DNA from: Gemmatimonadales bacterium UBA4718
GTDB taxonomy: Bacteria; Gemmatimonadota; Gemmatimonadetes; Gemmatimonadales; Gemmatimonadaceae
Reading direction: 5' to 3'
Assembly: GCA_002404375.1 (NCBI GenBank)
Contig: DHJO01000133.1
Coordinates: 1-10,653, forward strand
Length of the DNA stretch: 10,653 nucleotides
Under the pieces are notes generated by a model. That model saw only the letters and a list, made by a program, of their open reading frames with translations. It was not told where the DNA came from and searched no databases. Position numbers and translations under genes: made by a program. Position 1 is the first letter of the stretch; each line of letters starts with the position of its first letter. Positions 1 to 7,052 of this stretch are shown here, piece by piece.

Positions 1-95
1 GCATTGCGGACTGCTGACTAACTGCGAATTGGGGGACTAACTGCGGACTGAGGACTAACTGCTTCATGTGTTCGCAGTAGTCCGGAGTGGTCCGC
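1..95. repeat. Left arm of long imperfect inverted repeat
   Basis: Positions 1-95 align without any gap to the reverse complement of 614-708. I count 83 matches in 95 positions; the outer 46 bases differ at only two sites (24 and 27). The arm is itself built from short related words: GACTAACTG occurs at 16, 35 and 53. Because the match begins at base 1, the true outer end may lie beyond the window. The two arms enclose the four-helix-bundle gene. Confidence 0.9.
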
Positions 96-127
96 AATGT
101 TCGCAGTTGGCGGCAGTCGTCGGGTCG

Positions 128-541
128 TCAGCGCTTAGAGGGACGGATCAGTCTGCCGCGCTCGCGCGGGATGATGGCCAGTAGTAGTCGGCGGATCTCA
201 TCGAGTTTCTCCACTCGCTTAGCCACAACGTCAGCTCCGAGCACAGGCTCGGCTGAGCGGAACCACGCAATACTTTCCCGAGTAGAGCCGAGGGCATACT
301 CGAAAATGCGTGCTCGATCCTTTCCAGAGCTGTGCGCGTAGCCCTCCCCAAGATTGGCAGCGATCGAACCAACGGCGGCATAGAGCTGTCCCGAGACCTT
401 CTCCGTGGACCTGTGATGGGAGAGTAGCTCCGCATCTCGCCATGACTCGCTCACAAGTTCACATGCCAGACGATAGGCACGCATGCGCTGGAGCGGATCT
501 CCCTTCGTGACTTCCGATATTTCCGGTGCTGGATCTGGCAT
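128..541 (-). CDS. Four-helix-bundle protein, S23/23S rRNA intervening-sequence (IVP) family
   Basis: The 137-residue product has the family core: an amphipathic N-terminal helix (about residues 16-40), then VGSIAANLGEGY (57-68), a polar turn SSGKDRAR (71-78) and the helix start FEYALGSTRES (80-90), followed by two further helices. Family members are small, basic four-helix bundles found in rRNA intervening sequences, and they resemble Avd, the accessory protein of diversity-generating retroelements; they are thought to bind nucleic acid, but the precise role is unknown. I chose the ATG at 541. An in-frame TTG at 601 would add 20 residues, but those do not look like family sequence. Neither start has a clear ribosome binding site. 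The stop codon lies 32 bp inside the left repeat arm, so the gene is fully contained in the cassette. The antisense ORFs over it are shadows. Confidence 0.8.
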   Translation of the reverse strand: MPDPAPEISEVTKGDPLQRMRAYRLACELVSESWRDAELLSHHRSTEKVSGQLYAAVGSIAANLGEGYAHSSGKDRARIFEYALGSTRESIAWFRSAEPVLGADVVAKRVEKLDEIRRLLLAIIPRERGRLIRPSKR

Positions 542-613
542 GATTGAGTTTGCGAGCCAATCCCCTAAGACGCCGAAGTAATTACACCGCTCTGCAATCA
601 ATCCGCTTTGACC

Positions 614-640
614 GCGGACTACTGCGGACTACTGCGAACT
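614..640. repeat. 10-bp tandem repeat at inner end of right arm
   Basis: Two full copies of GCGGACTACT (614-623, 624-633) are followed by a partial, slightly diverged copy (634-640). The same kind of word, in other spacings, makes up both inverted arms. It is too short and too irregular to be a CRISPR array, and no spacers are present. Confidence 0.75.
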
Positions 641-708
641 CGTCGAGCAGCAAGTCCGCAGCCCGCAGTTAGTCCCCCAATGCGTAGTTAGTCAGCAGTC
701 CGCAATGC
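614..708. repeat. Right arm of long imperfect inverted repeat
   Basis: This is the partner of the arm at 1-95. The outer part (663-708) is the best conserved, and the inner part (614-662) has about ten mismatches but keeps the same register. Similarity stops inside position 614, where the start region of the enclosed gene begins. Immediately outside, at 712-722, the word TGGTCCGCAAT recurs in direct orientation to its copy at 88-98, so the low-complexity repeat family spills past the aligned arm. Confidence 0.9.
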
Positions 709-795
709 CGTTGGTCCGCAATCCGCAATTGCCGTCCGTCCGTTCCCAAAATCAGGGTCGCGCGTCTTGAGAACGACCTTCACCCGGAGTCCGGA

Positions 796-1272
796 GTGTT
801 TTTTCGAGGAGCGGCGTTGCTCGGCCTGTTGTCCCTAGTCCACGTATTTCCAGAGAAGACGCTGCTCGACGGCACTGCCGTGCCTTGCGCGGATTCAAGA
901 GAGACGACGTCCGGCGTGCCCGCTGTCCACGTTTACGCGTTCAATGCGAGAAAAATTCCGGCGATCCGCAAGTCTCTGTTCGCACTTGACAGCCTCGACT
1001 GGGAGAGCGGTGACCCAGACGCGATGCGCGCCGCCGCCAGGGAGTATGATCGACTCCTGTCGCTGGTGAGAGGGGCCCGGACGCTGGGGTACGCAACCAG
1101 CAACGGGAATGGAGATTTCGAGATAATGGTACCCCAAACGGACTCGGTACTCGTCTTCGGTGAAGTCAAGATGCCGGGCGAGCCGTTCTACTATTCGAGC
1201 AAAGTGGTTGGTGCGACGGGACAAGAGGAGGTGAGGGTGGTGCTCCTCATGTGCAACGAGCAGCTGCAATAG
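796..1272 (+). CDS. Small exported protein with carboxypeptidase-regulatory-like fold features
   Basis: The 158-residue product starts at GTG, with GGAG at 786-789 six bases upstream. The N-terminus (FFRGAALLGLLSLVHVF) looks like a short signal sequence with one basic residue before a hydrophobic stretch. After a cysteine-containing linker comes a beta-rich pattern: a strand VPAVHVYAFNA (about 41-51), a helical insert with acidic residues (about 62-92), then GYATSNGNGDFEI (97-109) and strands to the C-terminus. A 'T..NG.F.I' turn is typical of carboxypeptidase regulatory-like/transthyretin-like beta-sandwiches, often found on bacterial surface proteins. No catalytic motif is seen. It is the only plus-strand gene and converges on the lipoprotein gene with a 30-bp gap in which I see no good terminator. 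Function unknown; the fold is a weak inference. Confidence 0.65.
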   Translation: MFFRGAALLGLLSLVHVFPEKTLLDGTAVPCADSRETTSGVPAVHVYAFNARKIPAIRKSLFALDSLDWESGDPDAMRAAAREYDRLLSLVRGARTLGYATSNGNGDFEIMVPQTDSVLVFGEVKMPGEPFYYSSKVVGATGQEEVRVVLLMCNEQLQ

Positions 1273-1302
1273 CTGTCGCGGCGGCCAGCGCACGGCCTCA
1301 CA

Positions 1303-2682
1303 TCATCGCTTGCCATCGTTGCGCAAACGCGGTTGCCCTTCGAGCGTGTCGACCGTGAACCGTGTTGCAGGCAATGATGCATAAACGGCAACAAACACAA
1401 ATCTTGGCTCGGGCGGCTTGGTTTTCGGGCCGAGATCTACGCGCCAGGAGAATTCGACGCTATCCCGGTTCACCCACCAAACCTGATTGAAGCTGTAGTC
1501 GCTGGCTGGTGTGGGGGCTTGCATCGTCTTGAGAACAATCGCGGCGGGCGGCCACGAGCGAACCATCCCCCGCGCACCGGCCGAGTCGCCACCGATGTAC
1601 GCAATGTGCGCCGCGTCGGGGCTCAGCTTTACTTCGCTGTCCCAGCGTGCGGCATCGGCGGGAAGCCCGATCTGAGACAAGGCGCGTGTGCGAGGGTCAT
1701 AAGAGTAGATGCCAGCATACACTCCGTCCATTGTGTAATTCGGCCCATGGAGCAGGCCGTCCGGAGTGATGACCGGTGTGTCGAACGTCAAAACGCCCGG
1801 AATCGTATCGACTCTTCCAGCGAGTTTCACCTCAACTTTCAAGGCTCGGTATTGCTCTGTCTCAGTCGTGTCGACGAGGCGGACGCTGATGCCTTGGTCA
1901 GCCGAAATTTGCGCGGAGTCGGAAATAACCTTGGTCGCGGTATGGATTGCTGCAGTAACGGTCGGTTTCAGCACCGGTTCAGTGTCAACCGTGTCTACTT
2001 TGATTTCGTGTGTCTCCGCCGAGACAACGGCGTGAATCCACGTTTCGCGAGGTCGCTTCAATGGTGGAGCCGGTTCAGCCCTGGTATACACAAACTCGGC
2101 GCGGCTCGCGTCCAGCCATCTCACCCGACGGTTGTCCATTTCCGACTCGAATGGTGTGCTTGTCGGTGTCTGCGCGACGAGTTTAGTGTCGGGCCAGGAT
2201 CGGACGACCCCGGTGGCCGCGTAAGTCGCGGTGTCCGCCAACATGTAGGCGATGTGGCGCGCATCGGGGCTCATTGTCATGTGGGTCGCGTACAAATCGG
2301 AGTTTGGCGGAAGCGGCAGCAGAGAGAGTTTGCGGGCGCTGGGATCGTAGCGATAGCCACTGTTTAGCTCTCCGTGCTGGTCGTATGCAATCCCGTTGAG
2401 GTTTCCGTCCGCGCCTACGACTGGCAGCTCCATCACCCGAATCCCGGAAAGGGTGTCGGTCCTCTCGCCAGATTTGACCTGAAGTCGGTATACGATCAGG
2501 GAAAAAACGTCACCTAACTGGGTCGAGTCCACCAATGCTAGCTGAGTAGGCTGAAGAGACGAGTGGGAGGTCCCAGTTTGTGGGACCTCCGGGTTGGGCA
2601 CGATAGCCGCCGGACGAGAGTCTGCTGAACAACCTGCGGCAACGATCGCGCCCGCCGCGATCACGGCCGCTGTCGCCCTCAT
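1303..2682 (-). CDS. Lipoprotein with two tandem copies of a TolB/WD40-like repeat domain
   Basis: The 459-residue product begins with a hydrophobic leader ending in VAAGC (Cys18), a lipoprotein cleavage site; Asp21 rather than Asp19 follows. The rest is an internal duplication, with copy 1 at about residues 65-237 and copy 2 at about 278-451. Matching landmarks are YDPSARKLS/YDPRTRALS, MSPDARHIAYM/LSPDAAHIAYI, TGVVRSWP/RGMVRSWP, RAEFVY/SVEFSW and VDTVDTEPVL/VDTLEGQPRL. The 'SPDA.HIAY' phrase is characteristic of TolB-type beta-propeller blades, so each copy may be part of a propeller. The ATG overlaps the xseA stop in ATGA, and AGGAGG lies 7 bases upstream, so it is the translationally coupled last gene of the run. 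Its substrate or partner cannot be told. It occupies the place where xseB might be expected. Confidence 0.85.
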   Translation of the reverse strand: MRATAAVIAAGAIVAAGCSADSRPAAIVPNPEVPQTGTSHSSLQPTQLALVDSTQLGDVFSLIVYRLQVKSGERTDTLSGIRVMELPVVGADGNLNGIAYDQHGELNSGYRYDPSARKLSLLPLPPNSDLYATHMTMSPDARHIAYMLADTATYAATGVVRSWPDTKLVAQTPTSTPFESEMDNRRVRWLDASRAEFVYTRAEPAPPLKRPRETWIHAVVSAETHEIKVDTVDTEPVLKPTVTAAIHTATKVISDSAQISADQGISVRLVDTTETEQYRALKVEVKLAGRVDTIPGVLTFDTPVITPDGLLHGPNYTMDGVYAGIYSYDPRTRALSQIGLPADAARWDSEVKLSPDAAHIAYIGGDSAGARGMVRSWPPAAIVLKTMQAPTPASDYSFNQVWWVNRDSVEFSWRVDLGPKTKPPEPRFVFVAVYASLPATRFTVDTLEGQPRLRNDGKR

Positions 2683-3878
2683 CGGCGGTCCTCCTCGTGG
2701 GAAATGCTCGTTGTCTCCGCACCGACTCGTCCATCGTGCAGCAAAAGCTCAAATTCGAAACCGCGCTTGAACTGCTGCACCGATGTGAGCGCATTGCCGT
2801 CTGTGTCTCGCGCAACGGCGTAGCCCCGCGAAAGCGTCGCCAGCGGACTGAGTGCATTCAATCGGGCAGCAGACGTTGAAATGACTGATCTCTTGGCGAC
2901 GACAACGCGCTCGGACGCCTGGCCGATGTGTTTGCGTGCACGGTCGAGCTCGACGCGCGCATCACGAACTCTCGCCGCGATTACCTCGAACAGACCACGC
3001 CGCGCCAGCGCAAATGCTTTCTCGACCTCATCTCGCGCAACACAGGCAGCCGCGGCTGCGGCTGATGGCGTGGGCGCGCGAAGATCAGCGACCGCGTCAC
3101 ACACAGTGATGTCTACCTCGTGCCCGACTGCAGAGATTACGGGAATCGGGCACGCAGCGATAGCGCGTGCTACGCGCTCGTCGTTGAACGCCCAGAGATC
3201 TTCCTTACCGCCCCCACCTCGCCCGACGATGAGGACATCCGCGAGACCCCATCGCCCAACTCTGCGAATTGCCGCGGCGATCTCCGCCGGGGCGCGATCG
3301 CCTTGAACTTTCGCTGCGCAAACGATGAGCTGTACCCCGCTGTTTCTCTGTCGCAGCACCGCCACGATGTCCCGCACCGCGGCACCATCCGGGCTGGTCA
3401 CGACGGCAACACGCTTGGGAAATTGGGGAATCGGTCTCTTGCGGGATTCATCGAGCAGTCCTTCCCGACGGAGCTTGGCGAGCGTCAGCTCCATCGCCTT
3501 CCGCCAGAGTCCGTCGCCTTCCGCTTCGATCCGCATCACCTTCAGCTGGAGATCGCCGCGCGCCGCATACACTGTCATCTGGCCGTACAGCACGACCTGC
3601 ATTCCATCGTCCGGCGGCGCAGGGAGGCCGCGCTGATCACGCGACCACACGACGCACTTGATCTGCGCCGCTGCATCGCGAAGGCAGAAATACCAGTGAC
3701 CGTTGCGGTGGCGCTTGAAGTCGCTGATCTCCCCTCTCACCCAGAGAGGATGCAAGCCGGCCTCGACGAGCGCCCGCGTCTCCAGCGCGAGATCGGACAC
3801 CGACGCGGGACGGTCGGGGGTGAAGCCGATGCCGGCGCGACCGAGCACCGAGGCGAAGACGTCGTACGCAGCCCTCAT
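2679..3878 (-). CDS. xseA: Exodeoxyribonuclease VII large subunit
   Basis: XseA is the catalytic subunit of exonuclease VII, which degrades single-stranded DNA in both directions in the cytoplasm together with several copies of the small subunit XseB. The N-terminal OB-fold, which binds DNA, spans about residues 27-120 ([32 protein letters not shown]). The catalytic domain shows [15 protein letters not shown] (157-171), the glycine-rich [15 protein letters not shown] (220-234) and [20 protein letters not shown] (250-269). The C-terminus ends with the usual [12 protein letters not shown] (344-355). At 399 residues it is shorter than the roughly 450 of Escherichia coli or Bacillus subtilis; the missing length is in the helical region after residue 280. 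The ATG overlaps the folD stop by 4 bp (ATGA). About 25 residues precede the usual domain start. No xseB follows. Confidence 0.97.
   Translation of the reverse strand: MRAAYDVFASVLGRAGIGFTPDRPASVSDLALETRALVEAGLHPLWVRGEISDFKRHRNGHWYFCLRDAAAQIKCVVWSRDQRGLPAPPDDGMQVVLYGQMTVYAARGDLQLKVMRIEAEGDGLWRKAMELTLAKLRREGLLDESRKRPIPQFPKRVAVVTSPDGAAVRDIVAVLRQRNSGVQLIVCAAKVQGDRAPAEIAAAIRRVGRWGLADVLIVGRGGGGKEDLWAFNDERVARAIAACPIPVISAVGHEVDITVCDAVADLRAPTPSAAAAAACVARDEVEKAFALARRGLFEVIAARVRDARVELDRARKHIGQASERVVVAKRSVISTSAARLNALSPLATLSRGYAVARDTDGNALTSVQQFKRGFEFELLLHDGRVGAETTSISHEEDRR
2690..2695 (-). promoter_or_regulatory. Strong ribosome binding site of the lipoprotein gene
   Basis: On the minus strand AGGAGG stands 7 bases before the ATG at 2682, inside the last codons of xseA (Glu-Glu-Asp-Arg-Arg). 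It fixes the lipoprotein start and suggests independent initiation in addition to the ATGA coupling. Confidence 0.8.
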
Positions 3879-4759
3879 TCGGGTGTCATCTCCGCCGCGC
3901 GAACGGTGTTCGCCATCAGCATCGCGATCGTCATCGGTCCGACACCGCCAGGGACCGGCGTCATCCTCGAGGCGACTTTCCTGACCGACTCGAAATCGAC
4001 ATCACCCTGCAGCCTGAAGCCGCTTTTTGCTTTTTTGTCTTCGACTCTATTGGTCCCCACGTCGATGACTACCGCCCCCTTCTTTACCATGTCGCCATTC
4101 ACCATTCCGGCGCGGCCAGCCGCAACGATCAGAATGTCGGCCGAGCGTGTGTGATCGGCCAAATCCTTCGTGTGACTGTGACAGACAGTCACGGTGCAGT
4201 TCGCGTCGGGATTGTTCTGCATCAGGAGCGCGGCCATTGGCTTTCCAACGATGTTGCTTCGCCCGATGATCACGCAGTTCTTTCCTGACGTTTGCACGCC
4301 CGACTCCTTCAGTAGAACTTGGATACCGGCTGGAGTGCAAGGAATGAATCCGTCCCGCTCGCCGACCAGCATCTTCCCGACGTTCATCGGATGAAATCCG
4401 TCTACGTCCTTTCGCGGATCGACGCTTCGAATAATGAAATCCGGATCGATCTGCTTCGGGAGAGGCATCTGCACGAGGATGCCGTGAATCCGCGGGTCAT
4501 CATTAAGCGCCTCGACTCCCGCCAACAGCTCCGACTGCGAAGTGTCGGCCTCGAGTCTGATCGTGAGGCTGTACATCCCAGCCTCCTCGGTCGCCTTCCC
4601 TTTCGCGTTCACGTAGACCTCGCTTGCCGGATCGTCGCCGACGAGCACGACCGCGAGGCCGGGCTTTATTCCACGAGCTGCCAGCTTCTTTACCCGCTCC
4701 GCAACGTCCGCGCGAATTTTCCTGGCAATCGCGCGGCCGTCGATCAGCTCAGCGGGCAA
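3875..4759 (-). CDS. folD: Bifunctional methylenetetrahydrofolate dehydrogenase/methenyltetrahydrofolate cyclohydrolase
   Basis: FolD interconverts 5,10-methylene-, 5,10-methenyl- and 10-formyl-tetrahydrofolate, supplying one-carbon units for purine and formyl-methionine synthesis in the cytoplasm. The active-site residues are present: Tyr49 and Lys53 in [11 protein letters not shown], Gln97 in LVQMPLP, and Asp120 in KDVDGFHP. The dinucleotide-binding signature GRSNIVGKP is at 166-174 and [10 protein letters not shown] at 268-277. The 294-residue length is normal. The start is TTG; the next residues ([11 protein letters not shown]) match the usual FolD N-terminus, which supports it. The start lies 11 bp inside the end of rny, and the stop overlaps xseA by 4 bp, so expression is probably tied to both. 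Confidence 0.97.
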   Translation of the reverse strand: MPAELIDGRAIARKIRADVAERVKKLAARGIKPGLAVVLVGDDPASEVYVNAKGKATEEAGMYSLTIRLEADTSQSELLAGVEALNDDPRIHGILVQMPLPKQIDPDFIIRSVDPRKDVDGFHPMNVGKMLVGERDGFIPCTPAGIQVLLKESGVQTSGKNCVIIGRSNIVGKPMAALLMQNNPDANCTVTVCHSHTKDLADHTRSADILIVAAGRAGMVNGDMVKKGAVVIDVGTNRVEDKKAKSGFRLQGDVDFESVRKVASRMTPVPGGVGPMTIAMLMANTVRAAEMTPE

Positions 4760-6338
4760 AATCCACTGCTCGCGTCTCCCTGATCAGCACGACCTTGATC
4801 TGTCCCGGATACTGAAGCTCCGATTCGATGCGCCGAGCGATCTCTTCGGTGAGAGTTGCCATTCGCGGATCGTCGACTTCTTCGGGGGTCACTATCACGC
4901 GCACTTCGCGCCCCGCCTGAATCGCGAAGACTTTCTCGATGCCGCGATAACTCGACGCAATCTTTTCCAGACCCTCGAGCCGCTTCACGTAGGTCTCGAA
5001 GGCTTCCCGACGAGCGCCCGGTCGAGCGCCGGAGATCGCGTCGGCGGCCTGCACGAGTACAGAGACCTCGGTCTCGTGGGGAACATCGTCGTGGTGCGCC
5101 GCGATGCAGTTCACGACGAGCGGGTTTTCGCCGTACCGCGTCGCCATCTCGACGCCAAGCTGGACGTGGGTCCCTTCGTGTTCGTGGGTGAGAACCTTGC
5201 CGACGTCATGCAGCAGTGCGCCGCGTCGCGCCATGGCTACGTCGAGTCCGAGCTCCGCCGCCATGATCCCGGCCAGCCACGCCACTTCCTTTGAGTGGTT
5301 GAGAATGTTCTGACCGTAACTCGTGCGCCAACGCATGCGCCCAATCAGCTTCACCAGCTCCGGATGGAGTCCATGTACCCCGCTTTCGTACGCTGCCCGC
5401 TCGCCTGTCTCGATGATCGACGCATCGACTTCCTGGCGCGATTTGTTCACGACCTCCTCGATGCGGCCCGGATGGATGCGGCCATCCGCTACCAGCTTCT
5501 CCAGCGAAAGGCGGGCGATCTCGCGCCGCACCGGATCGAAGCACGACACCACGACGGTGTCGGGTGTGTCGTCGATGATCACGTCCACTCCGGTCGCCAG
5601 CTCGAACGCGCGAATGTTTCTGCCCTCGCGTCCAATGATTCGTCCCTTCATCTCGTCGTTCGGGAGCGAAACGGCTGACACTGTGGCCTCGACGCTCTGC
5701 TCCGCGGCGATTCTTTGGATCGCGAGAGCTATGATCTTCTTCGCCTCGCGCTCGGCGTTCCGCTTGGCTGTCTCGCGGATCTCGCGGATCTTGTTCGCCG
5801 CATCCGCGTGCGCCTCTTCTTCCATCCGATGGATCAGCTCCGCCTTCGCGTCGGCGGCGGTGATTCCGGCCAGCTGCTCGAGTCTGCGACGCTCTTCGCC
5901 AAGGAGCTTGTCGAGCTCCTGCTCGCGCACGGTCAGCGTCTTCTCACGACCGCCCAGGGTCTCGGTGCGCCGGGTGGTCTCCCGCTCGCGTTGCTCCAGC
6001 AGGTCGTACTTGCGATCGAGCTGCCCTTCGCGGTCGATGACGCGGCGCTCTTCCCGTTCGACTTCTTCGCGCCGGCCGCGAACTTCGACTTCCCATTCCT
6101 CGCGAAGTCGGATCAGCTCTTCCTTCCCGCTGAGCACCGCGGACTTGCGGACGCTCTCCGCTTCGCGCTGGGCTTCGCCGACGATTCGCTTCGATGTCTC
6201 TTCAGCGGTTGCGTGGGCTTGCTCCTGCCGTCGGAGCTCGGTTCGCCCCCCGATCCTTCTGCCGATATACAAAAAAACCGCGCTGGCAATTACGAACAAA
6301 ACTATGCCGGCTGCGGAGAACCACGCCGTGTTCGTCAT
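4749..6338 (-). CDS. rny: Ribonuclease Y
   Basis: RNase Y is a membrane-anchored endoribonuclease that starts mRNA decay. The 529-residue product has the full family layout: an N-terminal membrane helix (about residues 5-26), a long charged coiled coil (about 30-215, rich in Glu and Arg), a KH RNA-binding domain with [15 protein letters not shown] (232-246), and an HD phosphohydrolase domain. The HD metal ligands are visible as His348 (LNHSKE), His377-Asp378 (LLHDVGK) and Asp432 ([16 protein letters not shown]). The ATG at 6338 follows an AT-rich ATATAT stretch and has no Shine-Dalgarno sequence, so initiation may rely on an unstructured leader. The gene is preceded by a 124-bp spacer able to form hairpins and overlaps folD by 11 bp at its end. 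Confidence 0.97.
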   Translation of the reverse strand: MTNTAWFSAAGIVLFVIASAVFLYIGRRIGGRTELRRQEQAHATAEETSKRIVGEAQREAESVRKSAVLSGKEELIRLREEWEVEVRGRREEVEREERRVIDREGQLDRKYDLLEQRERETTRRTETLGGREKTLTVREQELDKLLGEERRRLEQLAGITAADAKAELIHRMEEEAHADAANKIREIRETAKRNAEREAKKIIALAIQRIAAEQSVEATVSAVSLPNDEMKGRIIGREGRNIRAFELATGVDVIIDDTPDTVVVSCFDPVRREIARLSLEKLVADGRIHPGRIEEVVNKSRQEVDASIIETGERAAYESGVHGLHPELVKLIGRMRWRTSYGQNILNHSKEVAWLAGIMAAELGLDVAMARRGALLHDVGKVLTHEHEGTHVQLGVEMATRYGENPLVVNCIAAHHDDVPHETEVSVLVQAADAISGARPGARREAFETYVKRLEGLEKIASSYRGIEKVFAIQAGREVRVIVTPEEVDDPRMATLTEEIARRIESELQYPGQIKVVLIRETRAVDFAR

Positions 6339-6353
6339 ATATATCTATGTTGG

Positions 6354-6451
6354 GCCCGCGGCAAAGCCACAGGCGGCCCCTATCGCGCCGGAAAGTCGTC
6401 GCGTAGTTGACGTTAAGCTAATGATTCTTCGCGACTTGGGCGAGAGGCCGC
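6354..6451 (-). other. Structured spacer between zapA and rny: nested stems, possible RNA element
   Basis: On the minus strand the spacer can form three stems. The outermost pairs 6444-6451 with 6373-6380 (8 bp, one G-U). Inside it, GTCGCG (6435-6430) pairs with CGCGAC (6403-6398) around a 26-nt loop. Next to it is a 9-bp hairpin with a UUU loop at 6354-6374 (two G-U pairs), ending about 15 nt before the rny ATG. No U-tract follows, so it is not a standard terminator. It could be the 5' leader of rny, an RNA processing site or a small RNA. A 6S RNA often lies next to zapA in other bacteria, but this region is shorter than the usual 6S and I cannot confirm that identity. Confidence 0.4.
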
Positions 6452-6462
6452 TTAGTGCGCGG

Positions 6463-6759
6463 CTAGTCCTTCCGCTTGGCCGGCGGTAACCAGGGCCTTA
6501 TCTCAGCGCTGAGCCGCTTCATCCTACCAGTAAGGTCATGTCCGGCCTCACGCGCATCAAACAACTCGTCGGTGATGCTCAGGGCTGCAAGTATCGCGGC
6601 CTTTTGTGCGTCGGCGATGTTGCCCGCCCGCATGGTCTGCTTGATCACGTTGTCCACGTGCTCGGCGACTGCTTGCGTTCGCTCAGGGCTTACGTCGCTC
6701 CTGATCGTGTACTCGTCGCCAAGGATCGTAACACGGATTACGTTCTTTTTTGAGCTCAA
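6463..6759 (-). CDS. zapA: Cell division protein ZapA
   Basis: ZapA binds FtsZ in the cytoplasm and bundles protofilaments in the Z-ring. The 98-residue product has the ZapA pattern: VIRVTILGDEYTIRSDVSPE (residues 7-26, the N-terminal strand and turn), then AVAEHVDNVIKQ (30-41) and a helical region QKAAILAALSITDELFDA (52-69) leading into the C-terminal coiled coil. The start is a TTG overlapping the stop of the upstream gene (TTGA). GGAG lies about 10 bases upstream, and no better in-frame start exists near the family's usual N-terminus. Confidence 0.93.
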   Translation of the reverse strand: MSSKKNVIRVTILGDEYTIRSDVSPERTQAVAEHVDNVIKQTMRAGNIADAQKAAILAALSITDELFDAREAGHDLTGRMKRLSAEIRPWLPPAKRKD

Positions 6760-7052
6760 CGGGTAACCGCTCCGTCGTGCTGCTGCCGGAGGAAGCGAAC
6801 CCGGTCGATCATCTGCTGGGTGCGGGCGCGAGCCGCCTCCAGCCGCGTGGTGAGACCGGCGTTCTCCCGCTCCAGGAAGTGGACTCGCTCGGGCGAGACC
6901 ACTCCCTTCACTCCGGTCGAATCGAGAGTCTTGAGGCGCGCCTCGGCCACCAGCGCGCGCCGGCGAAAAGACGCCAGCTCGTCACCGAGATGCTTCACCA
7001 GCTGCTCCAGCTCCGCGAACGCGGCGGTTTCAGGCCGTACGCTGTCTGACAC
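6756..7052 (-). CDS. Small coiled-coil protein, probable ZapA partner
   Basis: The 98-residue product has no membrane segment or signal peptide. It looks helical throughout, with heptad-like stretches at about residues 11-43 (AFAELEQLVKHLGDELASFR...) and 54-92 (PERVHFLERENAGLTTRLEAA...), separated by a glycine/valine break (TGVKGVV). I do not recognise a named family. Its location, overlapping pheT by 23 bp and zapA by 4 bp, points to co-translation with ZapA. In Caulobacter the coiled-coil protein ZauP, encoded next to zapA, works as its partner; a similar role here is an inference from layout, not from sequence similarity. The GTG start is well supported by the AGGGAGA site. Confidence 0.85.
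   Translation of the reverse strand: MSDSVRPETAAFAELEQLVKHLGDELASFRRRALVAEARLKTLDSTGVKGVVSPERVHFLERENAGLTTRLEAARARTQQMIDRVRFLRQQHDGAVTR

Larger units (their letters stand above)
1..708. mobile_element. Candidate S23/IVP-type cassette with long terminal inverted repeats
   Basis: One complete gene of the four-helix-bundle (23S rRNA intervening-sequence protein) family lies between inverted arms of about 95 bp, and nothing else is inside. In the family's classical setting, in rRNA of Leptospira and some other bacteria, the ORF sits in an intervening sequence whose complementary ends form a stem. The element here has the same architecture but lies between protein genes. No transposase, integrase or reverse transcriptase is visible and no target-site duplication can be judged, because the left end coincides with the window edge. 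Mobility is therefore inferred, not shown. Confidence 0.5.

Noticed and set aside
1..110. CRISPR-like array suggested by recurring short words
   Set aside because: The words are 8-10 bases long, unevenly spaced and without unique spacers. The pattern is explained by the inverted-repeat arm.
1..708. Conventional insertion sequence
   Set aside because: There is no transposase and the only ORF is an S23/IVP-type gene. The ends are long repetitive arms unlike typical short IS termini.
895..1293. Minus-strand ORF opposite the small exported protein
   Set aside because: The plus-strand product has a good ribosome binding site, a signal-like N-terminus and a beta-rich pattern. The antisense product is basic and featureless.
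1273..1302. Bidirectional terminator between the convergent genes
   Set aside because: Only a 4-bp GGCC/GGCC hairpin can be drawn, with no T-run on either strand.
1519..2367. Long plus-strand ORF opposite the lipoprotein gene
   Set aside because: Its product has no recognisable motif, while the opposite strand shows a lipoprotein signal and a clear internal domain duplication. It is a GC-rich antisense shadow.
3120..4154. Long plus-strand ORF opposite xseA and folD
   Set aside because: It spans two well-identified minus-strand genes and has no family features.
5323..6489. 388-codon plus-strand ORF opposite rny
   Set aside because: It is Ser/Arg-rich low-complexity sequence produced by the antisense of Glu/Arg-rich coiled-coil codons.
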